Positions 1 through 8,578 of a stretch of DNA of 64,000 nucleotides are shown here, piece by piece; positions within the stretch are counted from its first letter, which is position 1, and each line of letters starts with the position of its first letter. The stretch is from NCBI GenBank assembly GCA_002103105.1, contig DAAY01000005.1, forward strand, positions 1-64,000, in the 5' to 3' direction. Position numbers and translations under genes: made by a program. A model generated the notes under the pieces. The model was not told where the DNA came from and searched no databases. It worked only from the letters and a program-made list of their open reading frames with translations. Origin of the DNA: Candidatus Gastranaerophilales bacterium HUM_1. Lineage in GTDB: Bacteria > Cyanobacteriota > Vampirovibrionia > Gastranaerophilales > Gastranaerophilaceae.

Positions 1-92
1 ATTATATTTATCGGCTCTTTCTCTTCAATTCTTTAACCTTTTTACCCTTTTTGTAATATTTTGTTACATTTGTGCGCTTTTAAAATATAGGG

Positions 93-120
93 TTGAAAAA
101 GTGCATAGATACGTTATAAT
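93..120 (+). promoter_or_regulatory. Sigma-70-type promoter of ssrA
   Basis: A -35 box TTGAAA (93-98) and a perfect -10 box TATAAT (115-120) are separated by 16 bases. Transcription would start near 127, about 36 bases before the mature 5' end of the tmRNA, which fits a processed precursor leader. Confidence 0.75.
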
Positions 121-162
121 AATATTACTTGTACATTAATAACACCAGTTATAAACATTCAT

Positions 163-561
163 GGGGACGTTTTGGATTTGACAGGATGTTTGGTGAAAAT
201 AGGTTGCGTGTCCGAGCGCTGTTCTCGGTTATCAACGAGCAAAACAAATTAAATGCTAACAATGTAATCAAAGCTGACTTCTCTAGAGCTAACGCTTTAG
301 CTGCTTAGTCGCTGATTCTAGGCTCCTCATAACGTCCAGCTTGCCGATTTTATGGGGCAATTATGCAAGTTGCAGTGCGGCAATTAGTGGTAGCTGTACC
401 AAGATTAACCACTAAGGGTTTAGAGTTTCCCTCAAATAAAACCTAGGACTAACTTGTCTGGTTCTGATATTTTCCAGAGTTAGTCGAGAAAATTAATATC
501 TACACACGTAGAGGTTTATTTTTATCCATTTTGGACGTGGGTTCGACTCCCACCGTCTCCA
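163..561 (+). ncRNA. ssrA: tmRNA (transfer-messenger RNA)
   Basis: tmRNA rescues ribosomes stalled on mRNAs without stop codons and tags the product for proteolysis. The 5' end GGGGACG (163-169) pairs with CGTCTCC (554-560) as the acceptor stem, and a T-arm GGTTCGACTCC lies just before it. The discriminator base is A561; CCA is not encoded. The tag frame runs from GCT 255 to TAG 306-308 and reads ANNVIKADFSRANALAA, ending in the ALAA degron expected for ClpXP-type proteases. The 5' tRNA-like part (TTTGGATTTGACAGG) follows the one-piece bacterial form. Length is about 399 nt. A frame on the opposite strand over this gene is not real. Confidence 0.97.
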
Positions 562-609
562 GTTTTTTTCTAGTAGGACAACTGTTTGTCCGCAAATTTT
601 ACAAATAAT

Positions 610-631
610 GCCCGCAAATAGCGGGCTTTTT
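610..631 (+). terminator. Rho-independent terminator of ssrA
   Basis: GCCCGC (610-615), loop AAATA, GCGGGC (621-626), then five T (627-631). It lies 50 bases after the tmRNA 3' end. Confidence 0.85.
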
Positions 632-662
632 GAAATTTTAGAGAAATATAATTGGGAAAATA

Positions 663-699
663 AAAGAGTTATTGTCATATTTAACCAATAACTCTTTTT
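663..699. terminator. Bidirectional terminator after the leftward secreted-protein genes
   Basis: A 12-bp perfect stem (663-674 with 686-697) around an 11-base loop. It has T runs on both strands, so it can stop leftward transcription from the gene ending at 728 and any rightward read-through from ssrA. Confidence 0.8.
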
Positions 700-727
700 G
701 TATAAATTAGAGATGTCCACTATTGAA

Positions 728-2677
728 TTACTTGAATGTAGTAACAATTGTTTGCATAAGGGGATAAATTGCTTTTTGGAGTTCATAATTCAAAAGATTT
801 TCATAATTTTTTAGCGGCAACGTTATTGTAACATCTTGTGAAAGTGCTTTTTGGGCAAGTTTTATACCATTATTATATGTTTCTACTCTGGCATATATTG
901 CATATGTATTTGTTTGGGTAAACCCTTTTACTTTATGTTTTTTCAAAGATATTTTGTATACTGGTCTTATTGTTAAGTTGGAATTGTTTTTTGGAATTTT
1001 TAGCTCTTTTTTGAACATCGCAGAATTATTTATCATTGAAACTTTATTAGAAATAATAGTATTATCTAATGCTAAAGGTTTTTTAAACCCGGAACCGATA
1101 ATTGGTAATATAAATTTGTCTAAATTTCTTATTTCAATTTCGTTACCATCTATTGCCATGTTTTCTGTTGAAATTTGATAGAAATTAGAGCCGTTTGGCG
1201 AAACTATTATTGTAGATTTTGCAATATTTGATTTTGATGGTTTATCAGCATTGTCAAGATATGGAAAATCAAATTGACACTTTGCTAAACCTTTAGAAAC
1301 CTCTATAACGTTATATTTATACATTGGAATTAAATATTCACTATTATTAGTTTTAATTTTTTTGTAAAGTGTAATAGCGTTTCCTTCTCTTAAATTTTCG
1401 GACTTATCTTCTAATGTTATTTCATCTTTATTTACTTCTTTTATTTTGAACTCAAAATCTTTGAAATTTATTTGTTCATTGATTTTTTCAGAAAGTTTAC
1501 CGATTAAATTTTTTGATAAAATTTCGACCCTGTCTGTGTCAGACGCACCGTATTGACTATCGCTGGCTCTACCGTCGGAAGTTTCGTCTGTACATTGTGA
1601 AAATACTATTTTCCCTGATTTATCAAAAATAGTACCGCAAGCCATCATTTGAAAATATTCATTTTTTAAACCTGCTCTATTTAATGTTATGCTTGTTTTA
1701 ATTGGTTTTGTAAACGTAAAATACAAGAAATAATCCGGTAAATTTCGCTGAAGCTGTTCCATTTCAACTGATGTCAGATTATTTAGTTTAAATACAGTAC
1801 TACGCATTGTATTAAATGTTGGGTTGACTGTAACTAAGTTTATTTTTGAATCCTCACCAAGACTTGTCGATAACAAATCATAGATTGATTCATTAGCAAC
1901 ATCATTTATCAATAAAACTTTTGGTTTCTTTATTTGATTAACACCGCCATTATTTGATTGTTTTATAAATGTAGTGTTTGGTGCAATATCATAACCAAAC
2001 TCATTTTTTCCTATAGAATATCCGGTGGTTGAATATATGATTGATAATTGGTTTGAATTTTCATCAAATAATTCGTCATCTTCTGCAATTCCTGATTCTG
2101 TTCCTTTGTTTAATATAAATAAATTTTTATAGTTGTCGATTACTTTAACAGGAATTTCAAACGGATGAAATTTTTCTTTTGATTCTATAATTAAACCATC
2201 AATTGCTTTATTGTAGTTTTCTGTATAAATATTACTTATCGTTTGAAAATCATCATTTGAGGTTGCCCCATATATTGTTTTAGAGTTTGAGTAAATTGTT
2301 TCACCTGTAATAATATTGACAAAACTCAGGCTCATTGTTAACGGCAAATAAATGATATCACCATTTGGTTTTTTATCAACATATTTTGATACTCTTGGAA
2401 TACTGATATAACTTACAAGTGTTTTATATTTATTTAAGTCATTGATTTCATCTATAGAATTTACAAAATTATTTTTGTATTCTTTGATAAATTTAGCAAT
2501 GAACATATCTTTAGTTGTTTTATTTTCATAAAAGTTTTTAAATTCATCACTTGTAGCACCATTAGATAAGAATATTCCTTTAACAGGATATGTTTTTATT
2601 GCATTTGATTCGCTTCCATAAGAGAAAGGGGGGCATAGAATAAATGCCCCCAATAAAAAAATTATTAGTTTTTTCAT
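728..2677 (-). CDS. Exported protein of unknown function, 649 aa
   Basis: I do not recognise this family. A Sec signal peptide is visible (MKK, hydrophobic LIIFLLGAFILC, then PPFSYGS), so the mature protein is probably periplasmic or at the cell surface. Around residues 190-210 there is a stretch (NKGTESGIAEDDELFDE) that resembles the 'G-x-x-x-G-I-x-x-G-D' element seen in some periplasmic assembly proteins such as FlgT; that is only a resemblance. No catalytic motif or other membrane segment is seen. Its ATG overlaps the stop of the upstream 533-aa gene by 4 bases (ATGA type), so the two are translationally coupled and probably act together. A strong terminator follows at 663-699. Confidence 0.8.
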   Translation of the reverse strand: MKKLIIFLLGAFILCPPFSYGSESNAIKTYPVKGIFLSNGATSDEFKNFYENKTTKDMFIAKFIKEYKNNFVNSIDEINDLNKYKTLVSYISIPRVSKYVDKKPNGDIIYLPLTMSLSFVNIITGETIYSNSKTIYGATSNDDFQTISNIYTENYNKAIDGLIIESKEKFHPFEIPVKVIDNYKNLFILNKGTESGIAEDDELFDENSNQLSIIYSTTGYSIGKNEFGYDIAPNTTFIKQSNNGGVNQIKKPKVLLINDVANESIYDLLSTSLGEDSKINLVTVNPTFNTMRSTVFKLNNLTSVEMEQLQRNLPDYFLYFTFTKPIKTSITLNRAGLKNEYFQMMACGTIFDKSGKIVFSQCTDETSDGRASDSQYGASDTDRVEILSKNLIGKLSEKINEQINFKDFEFKIKEVNKDEITLEDKSENLREGNAITLYKKIKTNNSEYLIPMYKYNVIEVSKGLAKCQFDFPYLDNADKPSKSNIAKSTIIVSPNGSNFYQISTENMAIDGNEIEIRNLDKFILPIIGSGFKKPLALDNTIISNKVSMINNSAMFKKELKIPKNNSNLTIRPVYKISLKKHKVKGFTQTNTYAIYARVETYNNGIKLAQKALSQDVTITLPLKNYENLLNYELQKAIYPLMQTIVTTFK

Positions 2678-4275
2678 AAGTTTTCATGTCCTTTAAGTGG
2701 TTCAAAAATAATTTGCCCACGATTAATTGTATAATTATAATTATTGAATTTCGCTGAGGTTTCAACTAATTGCATAAATATAGTGTCGCCAACAGGCTCT
2801 GAACCGCTATAATTAACGGTATATTCCAGTTTAACATTATCAGATGATTTTAGTGCTACATGTTGAATTCCATCAACGGTTTTTAGGGCTTTAGTAATAT
2901 TAACTCTCTCGATTGGTAAGAAGTTTCCTTTAACTTCCAATGTGTATTCTGTACCATACATTGTGCGATCTTTATAATCATCCTGAATTTGTTTTGCTAA
3001 CTCATTACCAAGTCCTGGTCCAAGTTTTGCAGCAACTGCCCGACGTGCAGTATCTGCGGTATCACCAATAGCTGAAGCTTGAAATGTTCCACTGGCTATA
3101 ACTTTTCCATCTTGAGTTGAGTAAATTACCATATTTACATGTCCGCTGCTTGCTCTCATTCCTGTGCTGGCATCAACCCCATTATCTGTAATGTACGAAT
3201 TACCGATTGCAAAGAAATCTGCTTTGGCTTCATCTTGTGCATATTTAACATATTTTACCAATTCTTCTGAGTTAGATAATTGGTCTGAAGATATCGGTTT
3301 AGTTTTAAAATACTTGCTTTTAAACATTGAATTATTAATTACTGTAATCCCTGAATTCTTAAATGCTTTTTCTAATTCAGGTAAGGTTAGATTACTGTTT
3401 TGAGCTACAGGATTTTTCGGTGCATATTCTTTTATGTTTTGGAAAAATTCGCTTTGATTTTTTGAATAATCTACATAGTTACCGTAATTTGCACTAGTTG
3501 AGCTGCTATCAGAAGATTTTCCGTAGCCTGCTCCGTACCAATTACCATAACCAGCAGAACTATTAGATTTACTTGAATCTTTATAAGATGCTTTTACGGT
3601 TTCTTTATCTTTCTCATTATATTTGTAATCATATGTTGTAACTTCTTTGGTTAAAACATTGGTATGCATATCACTTGGTGTAGTAAAAAACTCATCCATT
3701 ACAATAAGGATATTTTGAGCTTTGACATCATGCGTGTGTAATGCAATTCCCAAATTCGAAATTCTTTTTCTAAAAGCTGTTTCATCCACTGTTATAATTA
3801 CGTTTGAAACATAATTGTTATCAATAACTTCGCCTTTGTAAGATTTATTTATAGCAAAAACGTCTACTTGAGAATATATATCATTTAATCTCGCCACAAC
3901 TTGTGGATTTTTAATAGCATCTGCTCCTAAAATGTCATTAATCAAATTATCAATAGCATTTTTATCAGCTCTTTCTCTTGCCAATGTCACAACGGCGGTT
4001 CTAACAGTGCCGGATAATCGTTTGTCTTCTTTTTTTCTTTTTTCAGCTTGCCGGCTGGCTTCTTTAATTTGTTGTGCATGCATAAATTCTGTTTTCGCAT
4101 TGTTAGCTTTGCCGTGCATATAAATATTTTCTTGCGTTCTTGTTGCTTCAATATCATAACCGGTTAGAGGTGCAATTCCGCGTCCTTGCGTGGTTACTTC
4201 AAGAGCCGATGCATTTATAAAAAAAGAATTTATAACAAACCCTATTCCTAAAATACTTGATAAAATCTTTCTCAT
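2674..4275 (-). CDS. Exported protein of unknown function, 533 aa, with Gly/Ser/Tyr-rich linker
   Basis: The N-terminus is a signal peptide (MRKILSS followed by a hydrophobic run ending NASA). Residues about 60-105 are very charged (KKEDKR). Residues about 228-272 are a low-complexity Ser/Gly/Tyr/Lys linker that separates an N-terminal domain from a C-terminal domain of about 250 residues. No enzyme motif is visible. The start has a good ribosome site (AAGGAGAAGG before the ATG). It overlaps the 649-aa gene downstream by 4 bases. The terminator at 4292-4324 separates it from the 410-aa gene, so it may have its own promoter or be reached by read-through. The family is unknown to me. Confidence 0.8.
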   Translation of the reverse strand: MRKILSSILGIGFVINSFFINASALEVTTQGRGIAPLTGYDIEATRTQENIYMHGKANNAKTEFMHAQQIKEASRQAEKRKKEDKRLSGTVRTAVVTLARERADKNAIDNLINDILGADAIKNPQVVARLNDIYSQVDVFAINKSYKGEVIDNNYVSNVIITVDETAFRKRISNLGIALHTHDVKAQNILIVMDEFFTTPSDMHTNVLTKEVTTYDYKYNEKDKETVKASYKDSSKSNSSAGYGNWYGAGYGKSSDSSSTSANYGNYVDYSKNQSEFFQNIKEYAPKNPVAQNSNLTLPELEKAFKNSGITVINNSMFKSKYFKTKPISSDQLSNSEELVKYVKYAQDEAKADFFAIGNSYITDNGVDASTGMRASSGHVNMVIYSTQDGKVIASGTFQASAIGDTADTARRAVAAKLGPGLGNELAKQIQDDYKDRTMYGTEYTLEVKGNFLPIERVNITKALKTVDGIQHVALKSSDNVKLEYTVNYSGSEPVGDTIFMQLVETSAKFNNYNYTINRGQIIFEPLKGHENL

Positions 4276-4291
4276 ACCTTCTCCTTAATTA

Positions 4292-4324
4292 AAAAGAGCA
4301 ATATAAGAAATATATTGCTCTTTT
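4292..4324. terminator. Terminator between exported-protein genes
   Basis: AAAAGAGCAATATA (4292-4305) pairs perfectly with TATATTGCTCTTTT (4311-4324) around the loop AGAAA. It is AT-flanked on both strands and sits directly after the stop of the leftward 410-aa gene. Confidence 0.75.
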
Positions 4325-4338
4325 CTGTTACAATTTAA

Positions 4339-5571
4339 TTATTTTTTCAATAGGCTTACAGGTTTTATTTTGCTTGTGGAAGCTGTAGTCGGAGCTTCTA
4401 TTGTAATACCAACAGCTTTGTTGATTTTTTTTATTTGACTGATAGATTTTGTTAAATCACCTGCACTTGCTTTTACTAAAGATGCAGTATCTTTTAACGC
4501 CCCAACTTCAAATACTAGTGGCGCAGCAATCAGTGGATTTCTTGAAATATTAAATCCAAGTTTTGTACAAGCAAGAGCTACACTTGTATAAGATGCGGCT
4601 CCATCCATAACAGTTTGTACAGCATCAGTATATTCTTTTTTCTGAGCCGGAGTCATTTTATCAAAACGTTCTTTTAAACTACCATCAGCCAAAGATGTTT
4701 CAATCATTTCTTTTCCTAATTTACCACCTTCAGCTTTTATTTCTGCAGCAGATAAATCTTTATTATTTTGTATTGATTTCAATGAATCCAACTGTTCTTT
4801 TGTATATAGAATATTTGCTAACTTAGAACTTGCTCCTTTTACAGAATGGTCAATATCTTCAAGTTGTTTATTAATACTGCCGACAACACCAGTTTCAGGA
4901 TAAATAACTCTTTCATTTTCCGGAATTGTTACTACAACTTCGTTTAGTTTGTTTGCTTTATTTACAGCTTTTCTAACAGTAGCGTTTGTACCTAAATTCT
5001 TTTTAACACCAAGAATCATACCTGCAGCATTTTTTAATTCATCTTTTGCCGAAATTGCACTAACATTACCGTCAACAATTGCTTTTAATGGTGCAGTAAT
5101 TTCGTTTGATACATTTTTATATCTATTGTCAGCAATTTGAATTTTTTGTACTGCATCATAATATGCTTTTCTTTGAGCGTCATTATAATCAGCGTAGGTT
5201 TGGACAAATGTTTCATCACTAAGTGTTGCAGCTAGAGCTTCATTAAGTTTCACATCTTGTTCCTCACCTGATAAACCTTTAATTTCCGTAATTTGTTCAG
5301 ATGTTAAAATAACATTAGCCAATTCTAGTCTTGCTGCCTTATCATAAGATTTTACAGCTTCTAATTTTTTTGATTGTTCTGCTAATTTAGCTTGATATTC
5401 TTTTTGATATTTTTCATTAGTAGCAGATTTTGCAGATGAATTTGATGTTGCTGTAGGTACAACTTTTAATCCTGCAACCCCCGGAGCCTTAAGTTCAATA
5501 GCATTTGCTGTAGAAATCCCGATAAGTGCCATTGTAGATGCAATACAGCTTGTGATTAATAACTTTTTCAT
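4339..5571 (-). CDS. Exported protein with internal duplication, 410 aa, function unknown
   Basis: Signal peptide MKKLLITSCIASTMALIGISTANA with a clear A-x-A cleavage site. The mature protein is alanine- and lysine-rich and mostly helical by composition. Two copies of one helical unit are visible. Copy 1 is about residues 84-170 (LANVILTSEQ, then DAQRKAYYDAVQ). Copy 2 is about residues 251-345 (LANILYTKEQ, then PAQKKEYTDAVQ). Between them is a less conserved stretch. The start is fixed by AAAAGGAGAAAG just upstream. No enzymatic motif is seen; an envelope-associated or secreted structural role is possible but is only inference. Confidence 0.8.
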   Translation of the reverse strand: MKKLLITSCIASTMALIGISTANAIELKAPGVAGLKVVPTATSNSSAKSATNEKYQKEYQAKLAEQSKKLEAVKSYDKAARLELANVILTSEQITEIKGLSGEEQDVKLNEALAATLSDETFVQTYADYNDAQRKAYYDAVQKIQIADNRYKNVSNEITAPLKAIVDGNVSAISAKDELKNAAGMILGVKKNLGTNATVRKAVNKANKLNEVVVTIPENERVIYPETGVVGSINKQLEDIDHSVKGASSKLANILYTKEQLDSLKSIQNNKDLSAAEIKAEGGKLGKEMIETSLADGSLKERFDKMTPAQKKEYTDAVQTVMDGAASYTSVALACTKLGFNISRNPLIAAPLVFEVGALKDTASLVKASAGDLTKSISQIKKINKAVGITIEAPTTASTSKIKPVSLLKK

Positions 5572-5666
5572 AATCTTTCTCCTTTTAAATAACTATTTTA
5601 GTTATATATAATTACTAATTTAAAAAGTAATATATGTGATTACAATAAACTTAAAACAAAATAAAA

Positions 5667-5691
5667 CTATAGTCAATATATATGATTATAG
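5667..5691 (-). terminator. Hairpin at the end of the interrupted gene / left edge of the mobile region
   Basis: CTATAGTCA (5667-5675) and TGATTATAG (5683-5691) form a 9-bp stem with one G-T pair. The minus strand continues GTTTTATTTTG, so it fits a weak terminator overlapping the stop of the gene ending at 5686. Confidence 0.45.
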
Positions 5692-6129
5692 TTTTTGAAA
5701 TTCGCCACCTTTGATAATTTTATTAAGGTCAAAAATCTCTGCGAGCTTATTCCATTCCTTGCAATTCAAAACTTCATCTTTTACTTCTTTTCGAATTTTC
5801 TTTTCAAAGTATTCGTTGCCAAAATAATGCGTATTATGTAATTCATCATACAATCTATAAAAACCTTCTCCGGGAAGTTGAGTTAAATCGTTAACTACAA
5901 CAACTGAGAGCATCGGTAATCCAAGTTGATGACAAATTCTTGAAATTAAACCAATACGGTGAGGTAATACTGTATGTGGATTGACTTCTACATTATGCTT
6001 TTTTTAAATTGCATCTGATAATTCACCATAAGATATTTTCAACTCCCCGATTGAAACTTTTTCAAGTAAATACTTTACTATAAATCTATGCTCATCCGTA
6101 ATTTTTTCTAAGAGTTCACTATCTACCAT
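5686..6129 (-). pseudogene. Small mobile-region protein gene interrupted by an in-frame TAA at codon 42
   Basis: Reading leftward from ATG 6129 gives 147 codons in one frame, ending at 5686, with a single internal TAA at 6006-6004 (codon 42). Both sides look coding. The N-terminal part reads KISYGELSDAI before the stop. The C-terminal part continues through HTVLPHRIGLISRICHQ and GLPMLSVVVVNDLTQLPGEG. This pattern resembles small proteins that accompany restriction or HNH genes, but I cannot name the family. A ribosome site AAGGAAAGG precedes ATG 6129, so this is the original start. The next downstream start (5913) would give only a 75-aa fragment. It could be a recent nonsense mutation or a sequencing error. 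Confidence 0.65.
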
Positions 6130-6268
6130 TTTAATTTCCTTTCCTTTAGTTTATTTTGTTTCATCAGTTTATCTTTGAGTTATTAAATTCATTACTTTTA
6201 AAATAAGTCTATCCATGTGATTATTATCCGGGGTAAACCACTACAGTCAATACATGTAACTACTTAGG

Positions 6269-6283
6269 ATATAACCGTTATAT
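6269..6283. promoter_or_regulatory. Palindromic operator candidate upstream of the XRE regulator
   Basis: ATATAAC-C-GTTATAT is a perfect 7-bp inverted repeat. It is 60 bases before the regulator's ATG and flanked by two copies of ATGTAA (6254-6259 and 6282-6287). XRE regulators commonly bind such sites near their own promoter; binding here is inferred. Confidence 0.4.
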
Positions 6284-6343
6284 GTAATGTTCAGAACTTA
6301 TTATAAGTAGTTTATTTTATAAAAAGGTAACAGGTGTATTGAT

Positions 6344-6667
6344 ATGGAACTGGACAAAAAATACATAGCACAAATTCTTCAAAATGCCCGTAAAAAGAAA
6401 GGTCTAAAACAAGCTCAACTGGCTGAAATGATTGGTATCAGCGAAAAACATTTGAGTAAAATTGAAACCGGTAAAAATTATCCGGCATTGGATAATTTTT
6501 TAAAAATGGTTGAAATTTTAGAGCTTTCAATGAAAGATTTTGGATTAAAGAATGAAAATAAGGTATCTGAACAAAAAGTTTATCTGCAAAAAATTATCAA
6601 TACTTCATCTGAAAAACAACTTGGTATATATATTGATATGATTAATGCTTTACAAAAGTATATTTAA
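6344..6667 (+). CDS. XRE-family helix-turn-helix transcriptional regulator, 107 aa
   Basis: Residues about 10-65 form a Cro/CI-type helix-turn-helix: the pattern ILQNARKKKGLKQAQLAEMI, then ISEKHLSKIETGKNYPALD, is typical of the XRE family. The C-terminal 40 residues are helical and may serve dimerisation. It lies between the interrupted gene and the serine recombinase and converges with the recombinase with a 4-base overlap of the two ends. The likely job is to control the mobile element's genes or its own promoter, through the palindrome at 6269-6283. The start ATG is preceded by AAAAAGGTAACAGGTG. Confidence 0.9.
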   Translation: MELDKKYIAQILQNARKKKGLKQAQLAEMIGISEKHLSKIETGKNYPALDNFLKMVEILELSMKDFGLKNENKVSEQKVYLQKIINTSSEKQLGIYIDMINALQKYI

Positions 6668-8214
6668 CCCACCATTGCACATAATTTTTCTACTGTTAAA
6701 TCTTTTGACTGTGTTCCTAACATGATTTGTTCAATTAATTTTGGAGGTAAAAATCTCAGTTTTCTCAGCCTTCGAGCATTCCGAGTTTGAAGCTCTGCTG
6801 TAGTTTTACCTTCAAGTATCAACTTATTATAATAAAACCCTTTAACAATAGCATCTATTAATGTTTTGTTGCAATTACTACTATTATTTATCACCATTGA
6901 ACGCCCTTTTCTTGAACTCTGAATAAGTTTTACATTATACTCAAGGTGCAATATTTGCATATTGGTTTTATTTTCTAACCCTGTAATTAATTTATATAGT
7001 TCGGATTCTGATAGCAAAATTTCAATATTTTTTTCTGAAATAGTAACTTTGTTTATTAATGGTCGTAATAAGTTTTGGTCTAGCTGTTTAAGTTGCAATG
7101 TATTCAAAAATTGTTCTTGCTCATTTAATGATAAGTTTTTTATTAGTGGCAAAGTATTTTTATCTTCTGAGATAAATTCCGTTATTTTATCTTGAACAAA
7201 TTTTTCAATTTCATAAGTAGGAATTCTTGAAAGAGTTTCTTTATTAGAAAATTTGCCTTGTTTTACTCCTTGATTTATATAATAAAAATACTTTTTCCCC
7301 CCACGTCCTGTGCTACATGCTGGACTAAAATAATTTCCAAAACTGTCAAATAATTTTCCTTGTAAAAAAGCATTTGAAGCCTTGCGTTCCTTGCCGGTTT
7401 TGTTAAAATTATTTTCATATAAAATTGCCTGTACTTCATTAAAAATATCTGTGGAAATCAGTTGTTCATGTTGACCGTTGTATGTGTTTTCTTTTCTGAC
7501 TATTTTTCCCAAATAAACTTTATTTGATAAAATATGATATAAATTACCTTTTGAAAAAACTTTACCTGAACGAGTACAAATATTTTCCTCATCTAAATAA
7601 TTCTTTAGTTTGGTTACTGATTTTAATTCAAGGTATTTTTCGAAAATAGTTATAATTTTCCATGATTGTTCTTGATCAACAATCAATTTATCATCAGATT
7701 TTTTATACCCGAGTGGAGTTGCACCGGTAATCCACAACCCTTTTTTAGCTGAAGCTGCAAATTTATCTCTAATTCTTTCACCGGTAACTTCACGTTCAAA
7801 TTGGGCAAAAGAAAGTAGGATGTTTAAAGTTAATCTCCCCATGCTTGTTGTTGTATTGAAATGCTGTGTAATAGAAACAAAAGAAGTGTTATGTTTGTCG
7901 AATACATCAACAATTTTTGAAAAATCCATTAATGATCGAGTCAAACGGTCAACTTTATAAACTACTACAATATCTATTTTATCCTGTTCAATATCTTTCA
8001 ATAACTCTTGAAATGCGGGTCTATTCATTGTACCGCCTGAATATCCCCCATCATCATAGTGTTTAGTTAATATTTTCCAACCTTCATGAGTTTGCGATTT
8101 TATATATGCTTCGCAAGAATCTCTTTGTGCATCAAGTGAATTAAAACTTTGTTCAAGTCCTTCTTCTGTTGATTTTCTTGTATAAATGGCACAACGAATT
8201 TGTTTCTTTTCCAT
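6664..8214 (-). CDS. Large serine recombinase (site-specific integrase), 516 aa
   Basis: This enzyme cuts and rejoins DNA at attachment sites through a serine-DNA intermediate and is the likely integrase/excisionase of the element. The N-terminal resolvase domain (about 6-155) shows the catalytic motif YTRKS with Ser15, GGTMNRP, KVDRLTRS and the FEREVTGERIRDK helix. The 'recombinase' domain follows (about 160-270: GYKK, then LSNKVYLGKI). The C-terminal part lacks the usual four-Cys ribbon. It has instead a KYFYYINQ segment like that of recombinases that pair with DUF2924 proteins. Length is normal for this subfamily. The DUF2924 gene ends on the recombinase's first base, so both are co-translated. 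Confidence 0.95.
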   Translation of the reverse strand: MEKKQIRCAIYTRKSTEEGLEQSFNSLDAQRDSCEAYIKSQTHEGWKILTKHYDDGGYSGGTMNRPAFQELLKDIEQDKIDIVVVYKVDRLTRSLMDFSKIVDVFDKHNTSFVSITQHFNTTTSMGRLTLNILLSFAQFEREVTGERIRDKFAASAKKGLWITGATPLGYKKSDDKLIVDQEQSWKIITIFEKYLELKSVTKLKNYLDEENICTRSGKVFSKGNLYHILSNKVYLGKIVRKENTYNGQHEQLISTDIFNEVQAILYENNFNKTGKERKASNAFLQGKLFDSFGNYFSPACSTGRGGKKYFYYINQGVKQGKFSNKETLSRIPTYEIEKFVQDKITEFISEDKNTLPLIKNLSLNEQEQFLNTLQLKQLDQNLLRPLINKVTISEKNIEILLSESELYKLITGLENKTNMQILHLEYNVKLIQSSRKGRSMVINNSSNCNKTLIDAIVKGFYYNKLILEGKTTAELQTRNARRLRKLRFLPPKLIEQIMLGTQSKDLTVEKLCAMVG

Positions 8215-8522
8215 TACGCTACTCCAAAAAATCTTTTACCGTTACAATGAGTTCCGGTAATTTCGTTAGCAATTGCAGACAAACTTCTATAAACCTTATT
8301 ATTATAAGAAAAACCTTTGGTAAGAACTTCAACCGTAAATATTTTACCCTGATATTCTCTAACAATAGTTGAGCCATTGATATTGACAGAATTTATCCGA
8401 TAAGTTCTTTTTTCGTACTGATTTACTAAATTATCAATACGTGACTGAATTTCATAAGGTAAGTTTCCGTATTTTTTAGTCCATTGTTCAATTTGAAGTC
8501 GAGTTTTATTTTTTAAGTCCAT
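8214..8522 (-). CDS. DUF2924 domain protein, 102 aa
   Basis: DUF2924 proteins are small basic proteins encoded beside large serine recombinases in prophages and integrative elements; their role, possibly as DNA-binding cofactor, is not established. Here the family pattern is clear: an N-terminal helical part (LQIEQWTKKYGNLP), then STIVREYQGKIFTVEVL, GFSYNNKVYRSLSAIANEIT and the final GTHCNGKRFFG. The stop and the recombinase start share a base at 8214, an arrangement expected of a functional pair. Confidence 0.88.
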   Translation of the reverse strand: MDLKNKTRLQIEQWTKKYGNLPYEIQSRIDNLVNQYEKRTYRINSVNINGSTIVREYQGKIFTVEVLTKGFSYNNKVYRSLSAIANEITGTHCNGKRFFGVA

Positions 8523-8578
8523 AACACTTATATCTATCGCTCTGTTTTAAGTGAATATCAAGTCTTATGACACAATTC

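Noticed and set aside
493..786. 97-codon leftward frame over the tmRNA 3' end
   Set aside because: It covers the conserved tRNA-like end of ssrA and its terminator and has no ribosome site.
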